The notes: generated by a model not told the origin, from the letters alone. DNA of 64,000 nucleotides from Pseudomonas sp. MM213 (GCF_020423045.1 NZ_CP081943.1:5642001-5706000), one strand, 5' to 3'. Positions 10,515 through 20,680 are shown, counted from the first letter of the stretch. Translations and numbers: made by a program.

Positions 10515-10997
10515 ATGAGTGCTTTTCACGACCTTAATTTGACAGGCCTGGATGGTCAGGAGCTACCTCTGGCGCCCTTCAAGGGGCATGTCGTGCTGGT
10601 GGTCAACGTCGCCTCCAAATGTGGCTTGACCCCACAATACGCGGCGCTGGAAAACCTTTACCAGCAATACAAAGGTAAAGGCTTCAGCGTGCTGGGCTTG
10701 CCGTGCAACCAGTTTGCCGGACAGGAACCGGGTACCGAGAAAGAGATCCAGGAGTTCTGCAGCCTCAACTATGGCGTGACCTTTCCGTTGTCCAGCAAGC
10801 TGGAAGTCAACGGGCATGAGCGTCATCAGTTGTACCGCCTGCTGGCGGGCGAGGGTGCTGAATTCCCGGGTGATATCACCTGGAATTTCGAAAAATTCCT
10901 GCTCGGCAAGGACGGTCGTGTACTGGCACGGTTCTCACCGCGTACGGCGCCGGATGATCCCACTGTCATTCAGGCAATCGAAAAGGCCCTGAGCTGA
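10515..10997 (+). CDS. Glutathione peroxidase family (thiol peroxidase)
   Basis: A 160-residue cytosolic Gpx/BtuE-type peroxidase that reduces hydrogen peroxide and lipid hydroperoxides with thioredoxin or glutathione. The peroxidatic cysteine lies in NVASKCGLTPQY (C36), the glutamine in PCNQFAGQEPG, and the tryptophan in ITWNFEKFL; together these form the catalytic triad. The second cysteine (CSLNYG) at the usual resolving position suggests thioredoxin dependence. Length is normal. GGAG lies 8 bp before the ATG. Confidence 0.93.
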   Translation: MSAFHDLNLTGLDGQELPLAPFKGHVVLVVNVASKCGLTPQYAALENLYQQYKGKGFSVLGLPCNQFAGQEPGTEKEIQEFCSLNYGVTFPLSSKLEVNGHERHQLYRLLAGEGAEFPGDITWNFEKFLLGKDGRVLARFSPRTAPDDPTVIQAIEKALS

Positions 10998-11008
10998 AAT
11001 CCCCCCCC

Positions 11009-11113
11009 TGTAGGAGCGAGGCTTGCCCGCGAAGGCGTCAGGTCAGTCAGTAATGATGTCGACTGACCGACCGCCTTCGCGGGCAAGTCGGAGCGCCGCC
11101 CGCTCGCTCCTAC
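11009..11113. repeat. REP-type inverted repeat pair
   Basis: REP arms of the 'GTAGGAGCGAGGCTTGCCCGCGAAGGC' type lie inverted around a short centre after the peroxidase gene. The right arm differs by an inserted variant (GGCAAGTCGGAGCGCCGCCCGCTCGCTCC), which shows mixing of REP subtypes. Confidence 0.8.
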
Positions 11114-11221
11114 GATGCTTTCCACCTTTTACTCCTTAATCACCAAAATCAATAGTGCTATTCAAGGCGTTCCCAACTCCATATTATCCTCGTCATAAAG
11201 TCATTCTCCGTGGAGCGTCCC

Positions 11222-12325
11222 ATGCCTGTCAAAGCCCTGTTCAAACCGTTCCACCTCGGCACCCTCGAACTGCCGACCCGTGTCGTCATGGCGCCGATGA
11301 CCCGCTCGTTTTCGCCGGGTGGCGTACCCAATTCCAAAGTGATCGAGTACTACCGTCGTCGCGCCGCTGCAGGCGTGGGCTTGATCATCACCGAAGGCAC
11401 CACCGTCGGCCACAAAGCCTCCAACGGCTACCCGAACGTGCCGCATTTCTACGGCGAAGCCGCGCTGGCCGGCTGGAAGAAAGTCGTCGATGCGGTGCAT
11501 GCCGAAGGCGGCAAGATCGTTCCGCAGCTTTGGCATGTCGGCAGCGTGCGTCGCATCGGCACCGAGCCTGACGCCAGCGTGCCGGGTTACGGTCCGTCGG
11601 AAAAACTGAAGGATGGTCAGGTCGTGGTTCACGGCATGACTAAACAGGATATCCAGGACGTGATCGCCGCGTTCGCTCAAGCTGCCAAAGACGCGCAAAG
11701 CATCGGCATGGACGGCGTGGAAATCCACGGCGCCCATGGCTACCTGGTGGACCAGTTCTTCTGGGAAGGCACCAATCAGCGCACCGATGAATACGGTGGC
11801 GACCTGGCGAACCGTTCGCGTTTCGCCATCGAACTGATTCAGGCGGTGCGTGCGGCAGTCGGTGAAGGCTTCCCGATCATCTTCCGTTTCTCTCAGTGGA
11901 AGCAGCAGGATTACACCGCGCGTCTGGTGCAAACACCGGAAGCGCTGGGCGAGTTCCTCAAGCCGTTGTCCGACGCTGGCGTGGACATTTTCCACTGCTC
12001 GACGCGCCGTTTCTGGGAGCCGGAGTTCGACGGTTCCGAGCTGAACCTGGCAGGCTGGACGCGCAAACTGACCGGCAAGCCGACCATCACCGTGGGCAGC
12101 GTCGGCCTGGATGGCGAGTTCCTGCAATTCATGGTCAACACCGACAAGATCGCGCAGCCGGCCAGTCTGGAAAAACTGCTGGAGCGTTTGAACAACGACG
12201 AGTTCGATCTGGTGGCAGTGGGGCGTGCGCTGCTGGTGGACCCGGACTGGGCGCAGAAAGTGCGTGACGGTCGTGAGGGAGACATCCTGCCGTTCAGCCG
12301 TGAGGCGTTGATGACGCTGGTTTAA
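11222..12325 (+). CDS. Old-yellow-enzyme family NADH:flavin oxidoreductase / ene reductase
   Basis: A 367-residue TIM-barrel flavoprotein that binds FMN and reduces activated C=C bonds with NAD(P)H. It starts ALFKPFHLGTLELPTRVVMAPMTR, carries the FMN- and substrate-site region GVEIHGAHGYLVDQFFW (about residues 168-184) with NQRTDEYGG, and ends with the phosphate-binding VGRALLVDPDWA. The ATG at 11222 is preferred over the in-frame GTG at 11210 because that GTG sits in the GTGGAG ribosome site itself. The natural substrate is unknown. It corresponds in order to P. aeruginosa PA0840. Confidence 0.92.
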   Translation: MPVKALFKPFHLGTLELPTRVVMAPMTRSFSPGGVPNSKVIEYYRRRAAAGVGLIITEGTTVGHKASNGYPNVPHFYGEAALAGWKKVVDAVHAEGGKIVPQLWHVGSVRRIGTEPDASVPGYGPSEKLKDGQVVVHGMTKQDIQDVIAAFAQAAKDAQSIGMDGVEIHGAHGYLVDQFFWEGTNQRTDEYGGDLANRSRFAIELIQAVRAAVGEGFPIIFRFSQWKQQDYTARLVQTPEALGEFLKPLSDAGVDIFHCSTRRFWEPEFDGSELNLAGWTRKLTGKPTITVGSVGLDGEFLQFMVNTDKIAQPASLEKLLERLNNDEFDLVAVGRALLVDPDWAQKVRDGREGDILPFSREALMTLV

Positions 12326-12345
12326 GCGGCGACTGGAAAGGCCTC

Positions 12346-12450
12346 TTCGCGGGCAAGTCGGGTCGCCGCACCGCTCGCTCCTACAGGGTATGTGCCGGAA
12401 CGCAAGTCCCTGTAGGAGCGAGCGGTGCGGCGACCCGACTTGCCCGCGAA
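12346..12450. repeat. Perfect 43-nt inverted repeat (REP pair) between convergent genes
   Basis: The arms 12346-12388 and 12408-12450 are exact reverse complements over 43 nt around a 19-nt loop. The arm carries both the GCGGGCAAGTCGGGTCGCCG and CTCGCTCCTACAGG REP segments. It lies between the stops of the ene reductase and the glycosyltransferase and probably ends transcripts from both. Confidence 0.9.
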
Positions 12451-12454
12451 GCTT

Positions 12455-13630
12455 TTAAGGTAACAAAGCCACATCAGGCAAAACCTGTTCCTGCGAACAA
12501 GCCCCCCGCAACTGCCCCTCGAACTGCTCGATAATCGCTGCCCAACCCTGCCGACTCGCATGCTGGCGCGCATTGAGCCTTACGCATCGCAAGGTTTCGC
12601 GCTTCTCCAGCAGCCACACCGCGGCATCGCTGAACGCTTCCTCATCCCCCGGCATCGCCAGCACGCCGTTGTAGCCATGGCGAATATGCTGCGCCGCCGC
12701 AGCCTGATCGTAGGCCACCACGCCCAACCCTGACGCGAGTGCCTCAAGCACCACATTGCCGAAGGTTTCGGTCATGCTCGGAAACAAAAACACATCCCCT
12801 GACGCATAGTGGCTGGCCAGGGTCTCGCCGCGCTGAGTGCCACAGAAAATCGCTTCGGGCAGTTCCTGTTCCAGAGCCACTCGTTGCGGACCGTCACCGA
12901 CGATGATCAGCTTTAGGATTCGCTGTGGATAAGTCGCTTTCAGCGTGTCGAAACAGCGCTTGAGCAAACCAAGGTTCTTCTCCGGTGCCAGGCGTCCTAC
13001 GTGGATGACTGCGATGTCCTTCTCGCCAAGGCCCCATTGCTCACGCAACGATTGCAGCCGTTTGGTCGGGTGGAACAACTGACTGTCGACCCCACGGGAC
13101 AGCAATGCCAGCCGCTCGAAATGCCGGCGCTCCAACTCCAGTCGCTGGCTGACACTCGGCACCAGCGTCAGGGTCGAGCGATTGTGAAACCAGCGCAGGT
13201 AGTGGGTCAGCAGGCGCGTGAGCAATCCGAGCCCGTACTGATTGGAGTACTGCTGGAAGTTGGTGTGAAAACCGCTGACCACCGAAATCCCCAAGCGCCG
13301 TGCTGCACGCAACGCGGACAGGCCCAGCGGTCCTTCCGTGGCGATGTACAGCACGTCCGGGCGCTGGCGCTTCCAGCGTCGTAGCAGCTTGTGCATCGAC
13401 GACTGACCCCATTGCAAGCCCGGATACCCCGGCAGCGGCCAGCCCCGGCACAGCAGTAATTCATCGTCGCTGCCCAGCTGCTGATCGCAACCCTGGCGTG
13501 GCCGCACCAGTTCCACCTGATGCCCGCGCGCGCGCAAACCGTCGCACAAGCGGCCAAGGGTATTGGCCACGCCGTTGATTTCGGGAGGGAAGGTTTCGGT
13601 GATCAGGGTGATATGCAGAGCTGTCGTCAT
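12455..13630 (-). CDS. GT4-family glycosyltransferase (probable lipid glycosyltransferase)
   Basis: A 391-residue GT-B glycosyltransferase. The N-terminal ITLITETFPPEINGVANTLG is typical of MgtA/SqdX-like enzymes that move a sugar from a nucleotide sugar to diacylglycerol. The donor-binding half holds VGRLAPEKNLGLL, FLFPSMTETFGNVVLEALASG and the EX7E motif. In P. aeruginosa the syntenic PA0842 is reported to be a phosphate-starvation glycolipid glycosyltransferase, so a role in replacing phospholipids is plausible. An upstream ATG at 13654 is possible but has no ribosome site. It could instead act on an extracytoplasmic glycan. Confidence 0.83.
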   Translation of the reverse strand: MTTALHITLITETFPPEINGVANTLGRLCDGLRARGHQVELVRPRQGCDQQLGSDDELLLCRGWPLPGYPGLQWGQSSMHKLLRRWKRQRPDVLYIATEGPLGLSALRAARRLGISVVSGFHTNFQQYSNQYGLGLLTRLLTHYLRWFHNRSTLTLVPSVSQRLELERRHFERLALLSRGVDSQLFHPTKRLQSLREQWGLGEKDIAVIHVGRLAPEKNLGLLKRCFDTLKATYPQRILKLIIVGDGPQRVALEQELPEAIFCGTQRGETLASHYASGDVFLFPSMTETFGNVVLEALASGLGVVAYDQAAAAQHIRHGYNGVLAMPGDEEAFSDAAVWLLEKRETLRCVRLNARQHASRQGWAAIIEQFEGQLRGACSQEQVLPDVALLP

Positions 13631-13694
13631 GACCTCAGTGTCGGCTGAGGCCATGTCGTCGTTGTGGCGTTTTGATGATGGATTTGTGACCGGC

Positions 13695-14447
13695 TTAGCG
13701 TTGCGTCACCAGATTCTCCGCACCGCGCTCTCGCACCCAGAACAATGTCGCCCCGGCTACTGCCGCCGGCATCATCAGAATATTGACCACCGGAATCAGC
13801 AGCACCAGGTAAACACTCCCGCCGAAACTCATGCTCTGCCAGCGCTTCTCACGCAACCACGCGAGCATCTCGTTCCAGCCCAACTTGTGGTTGTCCGCCG
13901 GGTAGTCGATGTACTGGATCGCCATCATCCATACGCCGAACAGTAGCCACAGCGGTGCGGCGATGATGTTCACCACCGGGATGAACGAGAGGATGAAAAG
14001 CCCGATCGCCCGCGGCAGGAAGTAGCCGAGTTTGCGCATCTCCCGGGAGAGCGTGCGCGGGATCATGGCGATCAGTTCACCCCAGCTGAAAGCCGGGAAG
14101 TCGTCGGTGCCGCGCACCACCACTTCGACTTTCTCCGCGAGAAAACCGTTGAACGGCGCAGCGATGACGTTGGCGAGCATGGTGAAGGTGAAGAACACCA
14201 TCAACACCACCAGCACCACGAAAATCGGCCAGAGGATGTAGCTGAGAAAACTCAGCCAGTCGGGCAGGGACGGCATCAGCGTATCGACCCACAGACTGAA
14301 TTGATGGCCGGCCAGATAGATCAATCCGACGAACAGCACCAGATTGATTGCCAGCGGCAGCAACACGAATAAACGCAGGCTGGGGCTGAGGACCAGCTTG
14401 AGGCCTTCGCGCAGGTATTGCGGGCCGGACAGAACAGGGGCGGGCAT
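13695..14447 (-). CDS. cysZ: Sulfate transporter CysZ
   Basis: A 250-residue inner-membrane protein of the CysZ/EI24 family, which takes up sulfate for cysteine synthesis. It opens [16 protein letters not shown] and has four main hydrophobic spans (about residues 24-48, 65-92, 140-165 and 205-235) with the conserved [16 protein letters not shown] stretch after the second. Length fits the family. It is followed by the glycosyltransferase in the same direction, 64 bp away, so they may share a promoter, but the functions are unrelated. Confidence 0.9.
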   Translation of the reverse strand: MPAPVLSGPQYLREGLKLVLSPSLRLFVLLPLAINLVLFVGLIYLAGHQFSLWVDTLMPSLPDWLSFLSYILWPIFVVLVVLMVFFTFTMLANVIAAPFNGFLAEKVEVVVRGTDDFPAFSWGELIAMIPRTLSREMRKLGYFLPRAIGLFILSFIPVVNIIAAPLWLLFGVWMMAIQYIDYPADNHKLGWNEMLAWLREKRWQSMSFGGSVYLVLLIPVVNILMMPAAVAGATLFWVRERGAENLVTQR

Positions 14448-15725
<1,278 letters not shown>

Positions 15726-15739
15726 TTCCGTTGAACTGA

Positions 15740-15767
15740 AAAAACCGGCTTCGGCCGGTTTTTTTGT
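15740..15767 (+). terminator. Intrinsic terminator after trxB
   Basis: The stem AAACCGGC / GCCGGTTT with a four-base TTCG-type loop runs into seven T residues. Confidence 0.93.
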
Positions 15768-15785
15768 GCCGCTCATTTTGCTTGT

Positions 15786-15875
15786 CCTGTAGGAGCCGGC
15801 TTGCTGGCGATGCAGGCGGCGCGGTGCTCCTGTCATACCGAGTCGACTGGATCGCCAGCAAGCCGGCTCCTACAA
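15786..15875. repeat. REP-type inverted repeat pair
   Basis: Arms of the 'GTAGGAGCCGGCTTGCTGGCGAT' subtype lie inverted about 25 bp apart between the convergent trxB and aminotransferase genes. Confidence 0.85.
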
Positions 15876-15878
15876 GGA

Positions 15879-17129
15879 TCAGGTCAGCTTTTTCAGGCAC
15901 GCTTCCAGGATGTCGAGGCCTTCTTCCAGCACTGCCGCCTCCGTGGTCAACGGCGCCAGCAGCCGGATGATGTGCCGCGACTTGCCGCTAGGCATCAGCA
16001 GCAACCCCGCTTCACGGGCCAGGGCCAGCAGTTGTGTCAGCTGCGCCGGGGCGGGTGTGCCGTCGGCGTTGGCCAGTTCGATGCCGCGCATGGCGCCGAC
16101 ACCGGTCAGGCGTCCGAGATAAGGGGAAACCTCGTTGGCTCGCCAGGCTTCGTAGCGGCTGACGATCGCTTCTTCCTGCTGCGAACCCCAGGCGTGCAGG
16201 TTGGCATCGGTCATTTCATCCAGCGTCGCCAACGCAGCGGCGCAGGCGATCGGATTGCCCGAGTAAGTGCCGCCCAGTCCGCCCTTGGGCAAAGTGTCGA
16301 GCAGCGACTTGCGCCCGACCACCGCCCCCAGCGGCACGCCGCCGGCAATGCTTTTGGCCAGCAGGATCAGGTCCGGCTCGATGCCCAGTCGCGAGAACGC
16401 AAACCGCTGGCCTGTGCGGCCGAAGCCGGACTGAATTTCATCGGCGATCAGCAGGATGTTCTTTTCATCACAGAACTTGCGCAAGGCCTGAGCGAACTCG
16501 ACATCCATCGCCAGGAAACCGGCCTCACCCTGCACAGGCTCGACGATAAAACACGCCACGTCGTCGACATCGATCTCGACGCTGAACAGCCGATCCATCG
16601 CCTTCAACGCTTCGGCGCAGGTCACGTCGTTGTCCTTGCTCGGGTAGGGCAAGTGGAACACCGGACCGGGCAACACGCCGACCTTCTGTTTGTAGGGGGC
16701 GACTTTGCCATTGAGGTTGAGAGTGGCGAGGGTGCGCCCGTGGAAGGCGCCGTCGAAAGCGATGACGGCCGTGCGACCGGTCGCGCCCCGGACGATCTTC
16801 AAGGCGTTTTCCGCTGCTTCCGCGCCGCTGTTGGTGAGCATGCCGCTGACCGGGTAATCCACCGGGATGAACGCGGCCAGACGCTCCATGAGTTCGAGGT
16901 AAGGCACGTGCGGGGCGGCGTTGAACGCGTAATGCGTCAACCGGGTGGCTTGTTCGCGAATGGCCTCGACGATGCGCGGGTGGCAATGGCCGAGGTTCAA
17001 CACGCCGATGCCGCCGACAAAGTCGATGTAGCGTTTGCCCTCGGTGTCCCAGACCTCGGCATTTTTGCCGTGGCTGAGCGTGACAGGGTGCACGATGTTG
17101 ATCGACCGGCTGATGGTTTCGCTGCTCAT
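15879..17129 (-). CDS. Class III aminotransferase (4-aminobutyrate / 2-aminoadipate type)
   Basis: A 416-residue PLP-dependent class III omega-aminotransferase. Visible are TNSGAEAAENALKIVRG (about residues 98-114), the pyridine-binding LLIADEIQSGFGRTG (about 229-243) and the PLP lysine in ILLAKSIAGG (about residue 268). Most databases would call it 4-aminobutyrate transaminase, but its N-terminus and overall sequence closely resemble the lone P. putida enzyme PP_4108, described as a 2-aminoadipate transaminase of lysine degradation. The lack of a succinate-semialdehyde dehydrogenase (gabD) neighbour also argues against a gabTD operon. Substrate is therefore left open. Confidence 0.85.
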   Translation of the reverse strand: MSSETISRSINIVHPVTLSHGKNAEVWDTEGKRYIDFVGGIGVLNLGHCHPRIVEAIREQATRLTHYAFNAAPHVPYLELMERLAAFIPVDYPVSGMLTNSGAEAAENALKIVRGATGRTAVIAFDGAFHGRTLATLNLNGKVAPYKQKVGVLPGPVFHLPYPSKDNDVTCAEALKAMDRLFSVEIDVDDVACFIVEPVQGEAGFLAMDVEFAQALRKFCDEKNILLIADEIQSGFGRTGQRFAFSRLGIEPDLILLAKSIAGGVPLGAVVGRKSLLDTLPKGGLGGTYSGNPIACAAALATLDEMTDANLHAWGSQQEEAIVSRYEAWRANEVSPYLGRLTGVGAMRGIELANADGTPAPAQLTQLLALAREAGLLLMPSGKSRHIIRLLAPLTTEAAVLEEGLDILEACLKKLT

Positions 17130-17278
17130 GGATGACCGACTCTGAAGAAGGGATGCTTCTTTTTATCTAAGCCGTGAGCAGTGGTGCCCGGCAAACGAAA
17201 TAAAGTTGCCGGATCAATCTTAAAAGTCGGGATGTGGTTTGAGCGTTGTGCAAATTTTTTCGAAACAACGCAAAACCA

Positions 17279-17363
17279 TTGTAGGAGCCGGCTTGCTGGC
17301 GATGGGGCCCTTAAGTCTTGCATCGACATTGAGGACGCCATCGCCAGCAAGCCGGCTCCTACA
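17279..17363. repeat. REP-type inverted repeat pair
   Basis: Inverted 'GTAGGAGCCGGCTTGCTGGCGATGG' arms lie upstream of the aminotransferase start and downstream of the hopJ-like gene, so they separate two leftward transcription units. Confidence 0.85.
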
Positions 17364-17384
17364 GTGGGAGGTGTTGCTCAGAAA

Positions 17385-17723
17385 TCAGCGGCGGGTCAGG
17401 GGTTGCTGGGTGAACTTCACACCGGCCAATCCATGGGCAATCAACGCGCGGATGTTGCCGTGATCGCTGCCTTCTGGGGTGGCTACGACGGAGCGGTAAT
17501 GCTCGCCGAATGCCAACAGTGCTTCTTCATCGCTCAACCCTTCCAGCAGCGCCAGGCCCAGGGTCTTGCACGAACCTTCGTTTTGCCCGGCGGCGTTTTC
17601 CACGCCACCGTTGTTGAACGCCTGTGGCTGGTAGTCATAACCGGCGGCGATGAAGGCCAGGGTGTCGGCAAAAACGTGTTCGCCGCTCTTGAGGCTGGCG
17701 CGCAGGGTGTTCAAATCACTCAT
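17385..17723 (-). CDS. HopJ family protein
   Basis: A 112-residue protein matching the HopJ type III effector family (pattern HVFADTLAFIAAGYDYQPQAFNNG, then AGQNEGSCKTLGLAL). Homologues are widespread in non-pathogenic Proteobacteria, so the effector name comes from one plant pathogen protein and does not show secretion here. The ATG at 17723 lies eight bases inside the end of the upstream DUF1244 gene, indicating translational coupling with the fol operon. It is the last gene before a REP pair. No biochemical role is known. Confidence 0.85.
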   Translation of the reverse strand: MSDLNTLRASLKSGEHVFADTLAFIAAGYDYQPQAFNNGGVENAAGQNEGSCKTLGLALLEGLSDEEALLAFGEHYRSVVATPEGSDHGNIRALIAHGLAGVKFTQQPLTRR

Positions 17724-18012
17724 TGGGTTTTCCTTTGGCGAACGCTGCTTGTTGCTCGGCGCTGGCTTCTTGCTGATATTGGGCTTTCCACTCGGCGTAC
17801 GGCATGCCGTAGACGACTTCACGGGCGTCGTCGAGGCTGACCTCGATCTGACGTTCGTCAGCCGCGGCCTTGTACCATTTGGACAGGCAGTTGCGGCAGA
17901 AACCCGAGAGGTTCATCAGGTCGATGTTCTGCACATCCTTGCGGCTGTCCAGGTGCGCGACCAGTCGGCGGAAGGCGGCGGCTTCAAGTTCGAGGCGTTG
18001 TTGGTCAGTCAT
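17716..18012 (-). CDS. DUF1244 domain-containing protein
   Basis: A 98-residue soluble protein with the DUF1244 pattern DVQNIDLMNLSGFCRNCLSKWY and then VYGMPYAEWKAQYQ. The CxxC pair in GFCRNCL could bind metal, but nothing is known of its function. The ATG at 18012 was preferred over an upstream in-frame start because it begins MTDQQRLELEAAAFRRL, as homologues do. It follows folX by 68 bp and overlaps the hopJ-like gene by eight bases. Confidence 0.85.
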   Translation of the reverse strand: MTDQQRLELEAAAFRRLVAHLDSRKDVQNIDLMNLSGFCRNCLSKWYKAAADERQIEVSLDDAREVVYGMPYAEWKAQYQQEASAEQQAAFAKGKPNE

Positions 18013-18080
18013 GATGGGCTCTGTGCTGTTCAGTCGTGCGCGAGATAATAAAAGTCTGGCGAGCAATGCGCCAGACGCGG

Positions 18081-18452
18081 TCAGCGGCTCGCGGCCAGGG
18101 TGATCGACACTGACTCGGCGAAACGCAGGGCGTGGGGCTTGTCGACTTCGACCTCGGCGTACAGCACCGACTCATTGGCCATGACCAGATCGAGAATTTC
18201 CTGGGTCAGGCGTTCGAGCAGGGCAAAGCGATTGCCTTCCACGTGAGCGATGATCGCTTTGGTGATGGTCCGGTAATTCAGCGCGTGATCGATGTCGTTG
18301 TCACGCACCGCTTCCTGGGCTGCATACAGGATCGTCAGGTTGATCAGCACGTCCTGCTTGTTGAGGATTTCATCCTCGTTGATCCCGATGAACGTCCGCA
18401 GGCACAGGTCCTTGACCCGGATGCGTGCCATTCCTGGTTGAAGTTGTGGCAT
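18081..18452 (-). CDS. folX: Dihydroneopterin triphosphate 2'-epimerase
   Basis: A 123-residue enzyme of the FolB/FolX fold. It converts dihydroneopterin triphosphate to dihydromonapterin triphosphate, feeding tetrahydromonapterin synthesis. Recognised by [20 protein letters not shown] and the conserved catalytic-region [11 protein letters not shown]. FolX rather than FolB is chosen because of the folE and folM neighbours. Its ATG is two bases from the folE stop, so the two are co-translated. Confidence 0.9.
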   Translation of the reverse strand: MPQLQPGMARIRVKDLCLRTFIGINEDEILNKQDVLINLTILYAAQEAVRDNDIDHALNYRTITKAIIAHVEGNRFALLERLTQEILDLVMANESVLYAEVEVDKPHALRFAESVSITLAASR

Positions 18453-18454
18453 TG

Positions 18455-19030
18455 CTACTTGCTCCGTCCAATCAATTGCAGGAACTCCTGACGGGTGTTG
18501 CTCGACTCGCGGAAGGCGCCGAGCATCACCGAGGTGTTCATGGTCGAATTCTGTTTCTCGACGCCGCGCATCATCATGCACATGTGCTGTGCCTCGATGA
18601 CCACCGCGACACCGGCGGCACCGGTCACTTGTTGCACCGCGTCGGCGATTTGCCGGGTGAGGTTTTCCTGGATCTGCAGGCGACGGGCAAACATGTCCAC
18701 CAACCGCGCAATCTTCGACAGGCCCAGCACTTTACCCGTGGGAATATAAGCCACATGCGCCTTGCCGATGAAGGGCAGCAGGTGATGTTCACAGAGTGAG
18801 TACAGCTCGATGTTGTCGACAATGATCATTTCATCGTTGTCGGAAGCGAACAACGCGCCGTTGACGATTTCTTCGACACATTGCTCGTAACCATGACACA
18901 GGTACTGCATGGCTTTGGCTGCGCGCGCCGGCGTATCGAGCAGGCCTTCGCGGTCGGGATTTTCACCGAGGCCGATGAGGATCTCGCGGTAGTTCTGGGA
19001 CAGGGCGTTCTGGGGCCGGGATAACGTCAT
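18455..19030 (-). CDS. folE: GTP cyclohydrolase I
   Basis: A 191-residue GTP cyclohydrolase I that opens the GTP ring to form dihydroneopterin triphosphate. The zinc ligands are visible in LCEHHLLPF (about residues 80-88) and [10 protein letters not shown] (about 147-156), and the family core [20 protein letters not shown] is intact. It sits between folM and folX in a leftward operon, so this copy probably serves tetrahydromonapterin (the cofactor of phenylalanine hydroxylase in Pseudomonas) and not folate alone. Confidence 0.94.
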   Translation of the reverse strand: MTLSRPQNALSQNYREILIGLGENPDREGLLDTPARAAKAMQYLCHGYEQCVEEIVNGALFASDNDEMIIVDNIELYSLCEHHLLPFIGKAHVAYIPTGKVLGLSKIARLVDMFARRLQIQENLTRQIADAVQQVTGAAGVAVVIEAQHMCMMMRGVEKQNSTMNTSVMLGAFRESSNTRQEFLQLIGRSK

Positions 19031-19051
19031 GAAATATCCTCGCGGGGCACC

Positions 19052-19762
19052 TTACTTGAGGTGCCGCCCGCCGTTGACGGTCAGGGTCGTGCCGGTGACA
19101 TAAGGGTTGTCGAGCAAATAACGCAGGCTTTGGTAGATCACGTCGCTACCGGGTTCGATACCCAATGCGGATTTGGCCAGAGCCTTGGCGCGGTACGCCG
19201 CGTCGTCGTCAGGGTTGAACAGTAGCAGGGCAGGGGCGATGCCGTTGACCTTGATGTCAGGCGCGTACTTCGCCGCGAAGGACAGGGTCAGGCTGTCGAG
19301 CCCGGCTTTACTGGCGCAGTAGCCGATGTGCTTGCTGCTGCCCTTGCGCGTGACGTCATCGCTGATGTGCACGATGTCCGCCGGGGTCGAGCGTTGCAAC
19401 AAGTCGGCACAGTGCAGGTTGATCAGGTAGGGCGCCAGCATGTGCACGCTGAACATGCGGGTAAACGCTGCAGCGTCGGTGTCCGGCGTTTCGGCCAGCC
19501 ATTCGGATGCGTTGTGAATGATCGCCCGCAGGCAGTCGGTGTGGGTTTTCAGTTCGCTGATGAAGGCGAGAATCCCGCCCTCGCTGGAAAAGTCGGCGAG
19601 GATTGCCGTCGCCCCCAGATCACGCAATGCCTGTATGCCGGGGCGTTCAGTGCGATAGCTGAAGATCAGCGCATGGCCGTCTTCGAGCAATCGCTGCGCA
19701 CAGTGCAGGCCGACACGCTGGCCGGCACCGGTGATGAGGATCGGGGCGGATGAAGAGGTCAT
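19052..19762 (-). CDS. folM: Dihydromonapterin reductase
   Basis: A 236-residue short-chain dehydrogenase. It reduces dihydromonapterin to tetrahydromonapterin with NADPH. The coenzyme loop is ITGAGQRVGLHCA (about residues 10-22, variant of TGxxxGxG) and the catalytic pair is in YCASKAG (about 152-158). The ATG at 19762 starts MTSSSAPILITGAG; a longer in-frame form reads through REP DNA and is not credible. First gene of folM-folE-folX-DUF1244-hopJ. Confidence 0.9.
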   Translation of the reverse strand: MTSSSAPILITGAGQRVGLHCAQRLLEDGHALIFSYRTERPGIQALRDLGATAILADFSSEGGILAFISELKTHTDCLRAIIHNASEWLAETPDTDAAAFTRMFSVHMLAPYLINLHCADLLQRSTPADIVHISDDVTRKGSSKHIGYCASKAGLDSLTLSFAAKYAPDIKVNGIAPALLLFNPDDDAAYRAKALAKSALGIEPGSDVIYQSLRYLLDNPYVTGTTLTVNGGRHLK

Positions 19763-19822
19763 GAACGGCTCGCGTCGCGGTAAGAGCAAAACTATACCAG
19801 CGACGAGCCGTGAGGTGGCTTT

Positions 19823-19930
19823 TGTAGGAGCGTGCGGCGCGGCGATCCGACTTGCTCGCGAAAGCGGTGTAACAGTCGACAAAATATGTTGAACGGTACA
19901 TCGCTTTCGCGGGCAAGCCTCGCTCCTACA
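19823..19930. repeat. REP-type inverted repeat pair
   Basis: Inverted REP arms (TGTAGGAGCGTGCGGCGCGGCGAT on one side, GCGGGCAAGCCTCGCTCCTACA on the other) belong to two subtypes. They separate folM from the leftward membrane-protein gene that follows upstream. Confidence 0.8.
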
Positions 19931-19935
19931 AGGGC

Positions 19936-20505
19936 TCAGTGATTTTGGGAGGACGGCTCGGCGGGCAACCGTCGTTGCGGTGTACTTTGCAGCCAACCCG
20001 CCAACAAACGGGTCGACAGCGGAATAAAGAAGTAGACCATCAACGGCGTCAGACACAGCGTGCTGATGAATTCCCGAGGCAGCAGGCTCATTTCGCCGAG
20101 CAACGGCCCCAGTACGAAGTTGAACAACAACGACACCGGGAAGAACGCCAACCAGATTGCCACGGCCTGTTTCCAGCGCGGTGGACGTTGGCCGACAGCA
20201 CCGAACCAGCCTTCGATGCCGCTCACGCGATGTTCCGTCTTATGCGCAAACAAGTCGCTGCCGCGCGCGAGCCAGGCGGTACGCGAGGCCGAATGCTCCC
20301 AGGCGTGCATGGTCTGCGCGTTGGCGAAGCGGAAAATGATCTGGAATTCGTCATCGTCGGGCGGCGGGGCGAGCACGCCTGAGCCGAGATAACCCTGGAA
20401 GTCGGTGGCCAGTTGTTCGCCTTCGCGCAACCAGGTCATCAGGTCCTGATAACGCCCATCGGTGACGCGGCGCGCAACCATCAGCGTGACGGGGGAGGTA
20501 GACAT
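19936..20505 (-). CDS. ABM-domain membrane protein
   Basis: A 189-residue protein. Residues about 5-95 resemble an antibiotic-biosynthesis-monooxygenase-like (ABM, dimeric alpha-beta) domain (VTLMVARRVTDGRYQ... FQIIFRFANAQTMHAWEHS). The C-terminal part has two hydrophobic spans (about 120-142 and 152-172) joined by a short loop. This architecture is common in Pseudomonas and is sometimes annotated as a membrane-bound antibiotic monooxygenase, but no reaction is known. It is divergent from the MerR light-type regulator, 175 bp apart, so the two may be co-regulated. Confidence 0.75.
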   Translation of the reverse strand: MSTSPVTLMVARRVTDGRYQDLMTWLREGEQLATDFQGYLGSGVLAPPPDDDEFQIIFRFANAQTMHAWEHSASRTAWLARGSDLFAHKTEHRVSGIEGWFGAVGQRPPRWKQAVAIWLAFFPVSLLFNFVLGPLLGEMSLLPREFISTLCLTPLMVYFFIPLSTRLLAGWLQSTPQRRLPAEPSSQNH

Positions 20506-20680
20506 TATGTATCTCCGTATGACAATCGCGTTACTCCGGATAGGAGTTTCGCCAGGCGCAGCGCCGGGGTGGTGGGCTGCGTCTCGGAACAAGCAAGGAT
20601 TGGTCCGGATTCTACAGGTTATGGCAGCGACAATCGTCGTTCATCAATGTATTGAATGGTGATGGGGCAAGAGAGGTAGA

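Noticed and set aside
16525..16986. A 153-codon - strand frame in the aminotransferase
   Set aside because: Out of frame inside a well-supported gene, with a start that lacks a ribosome site.
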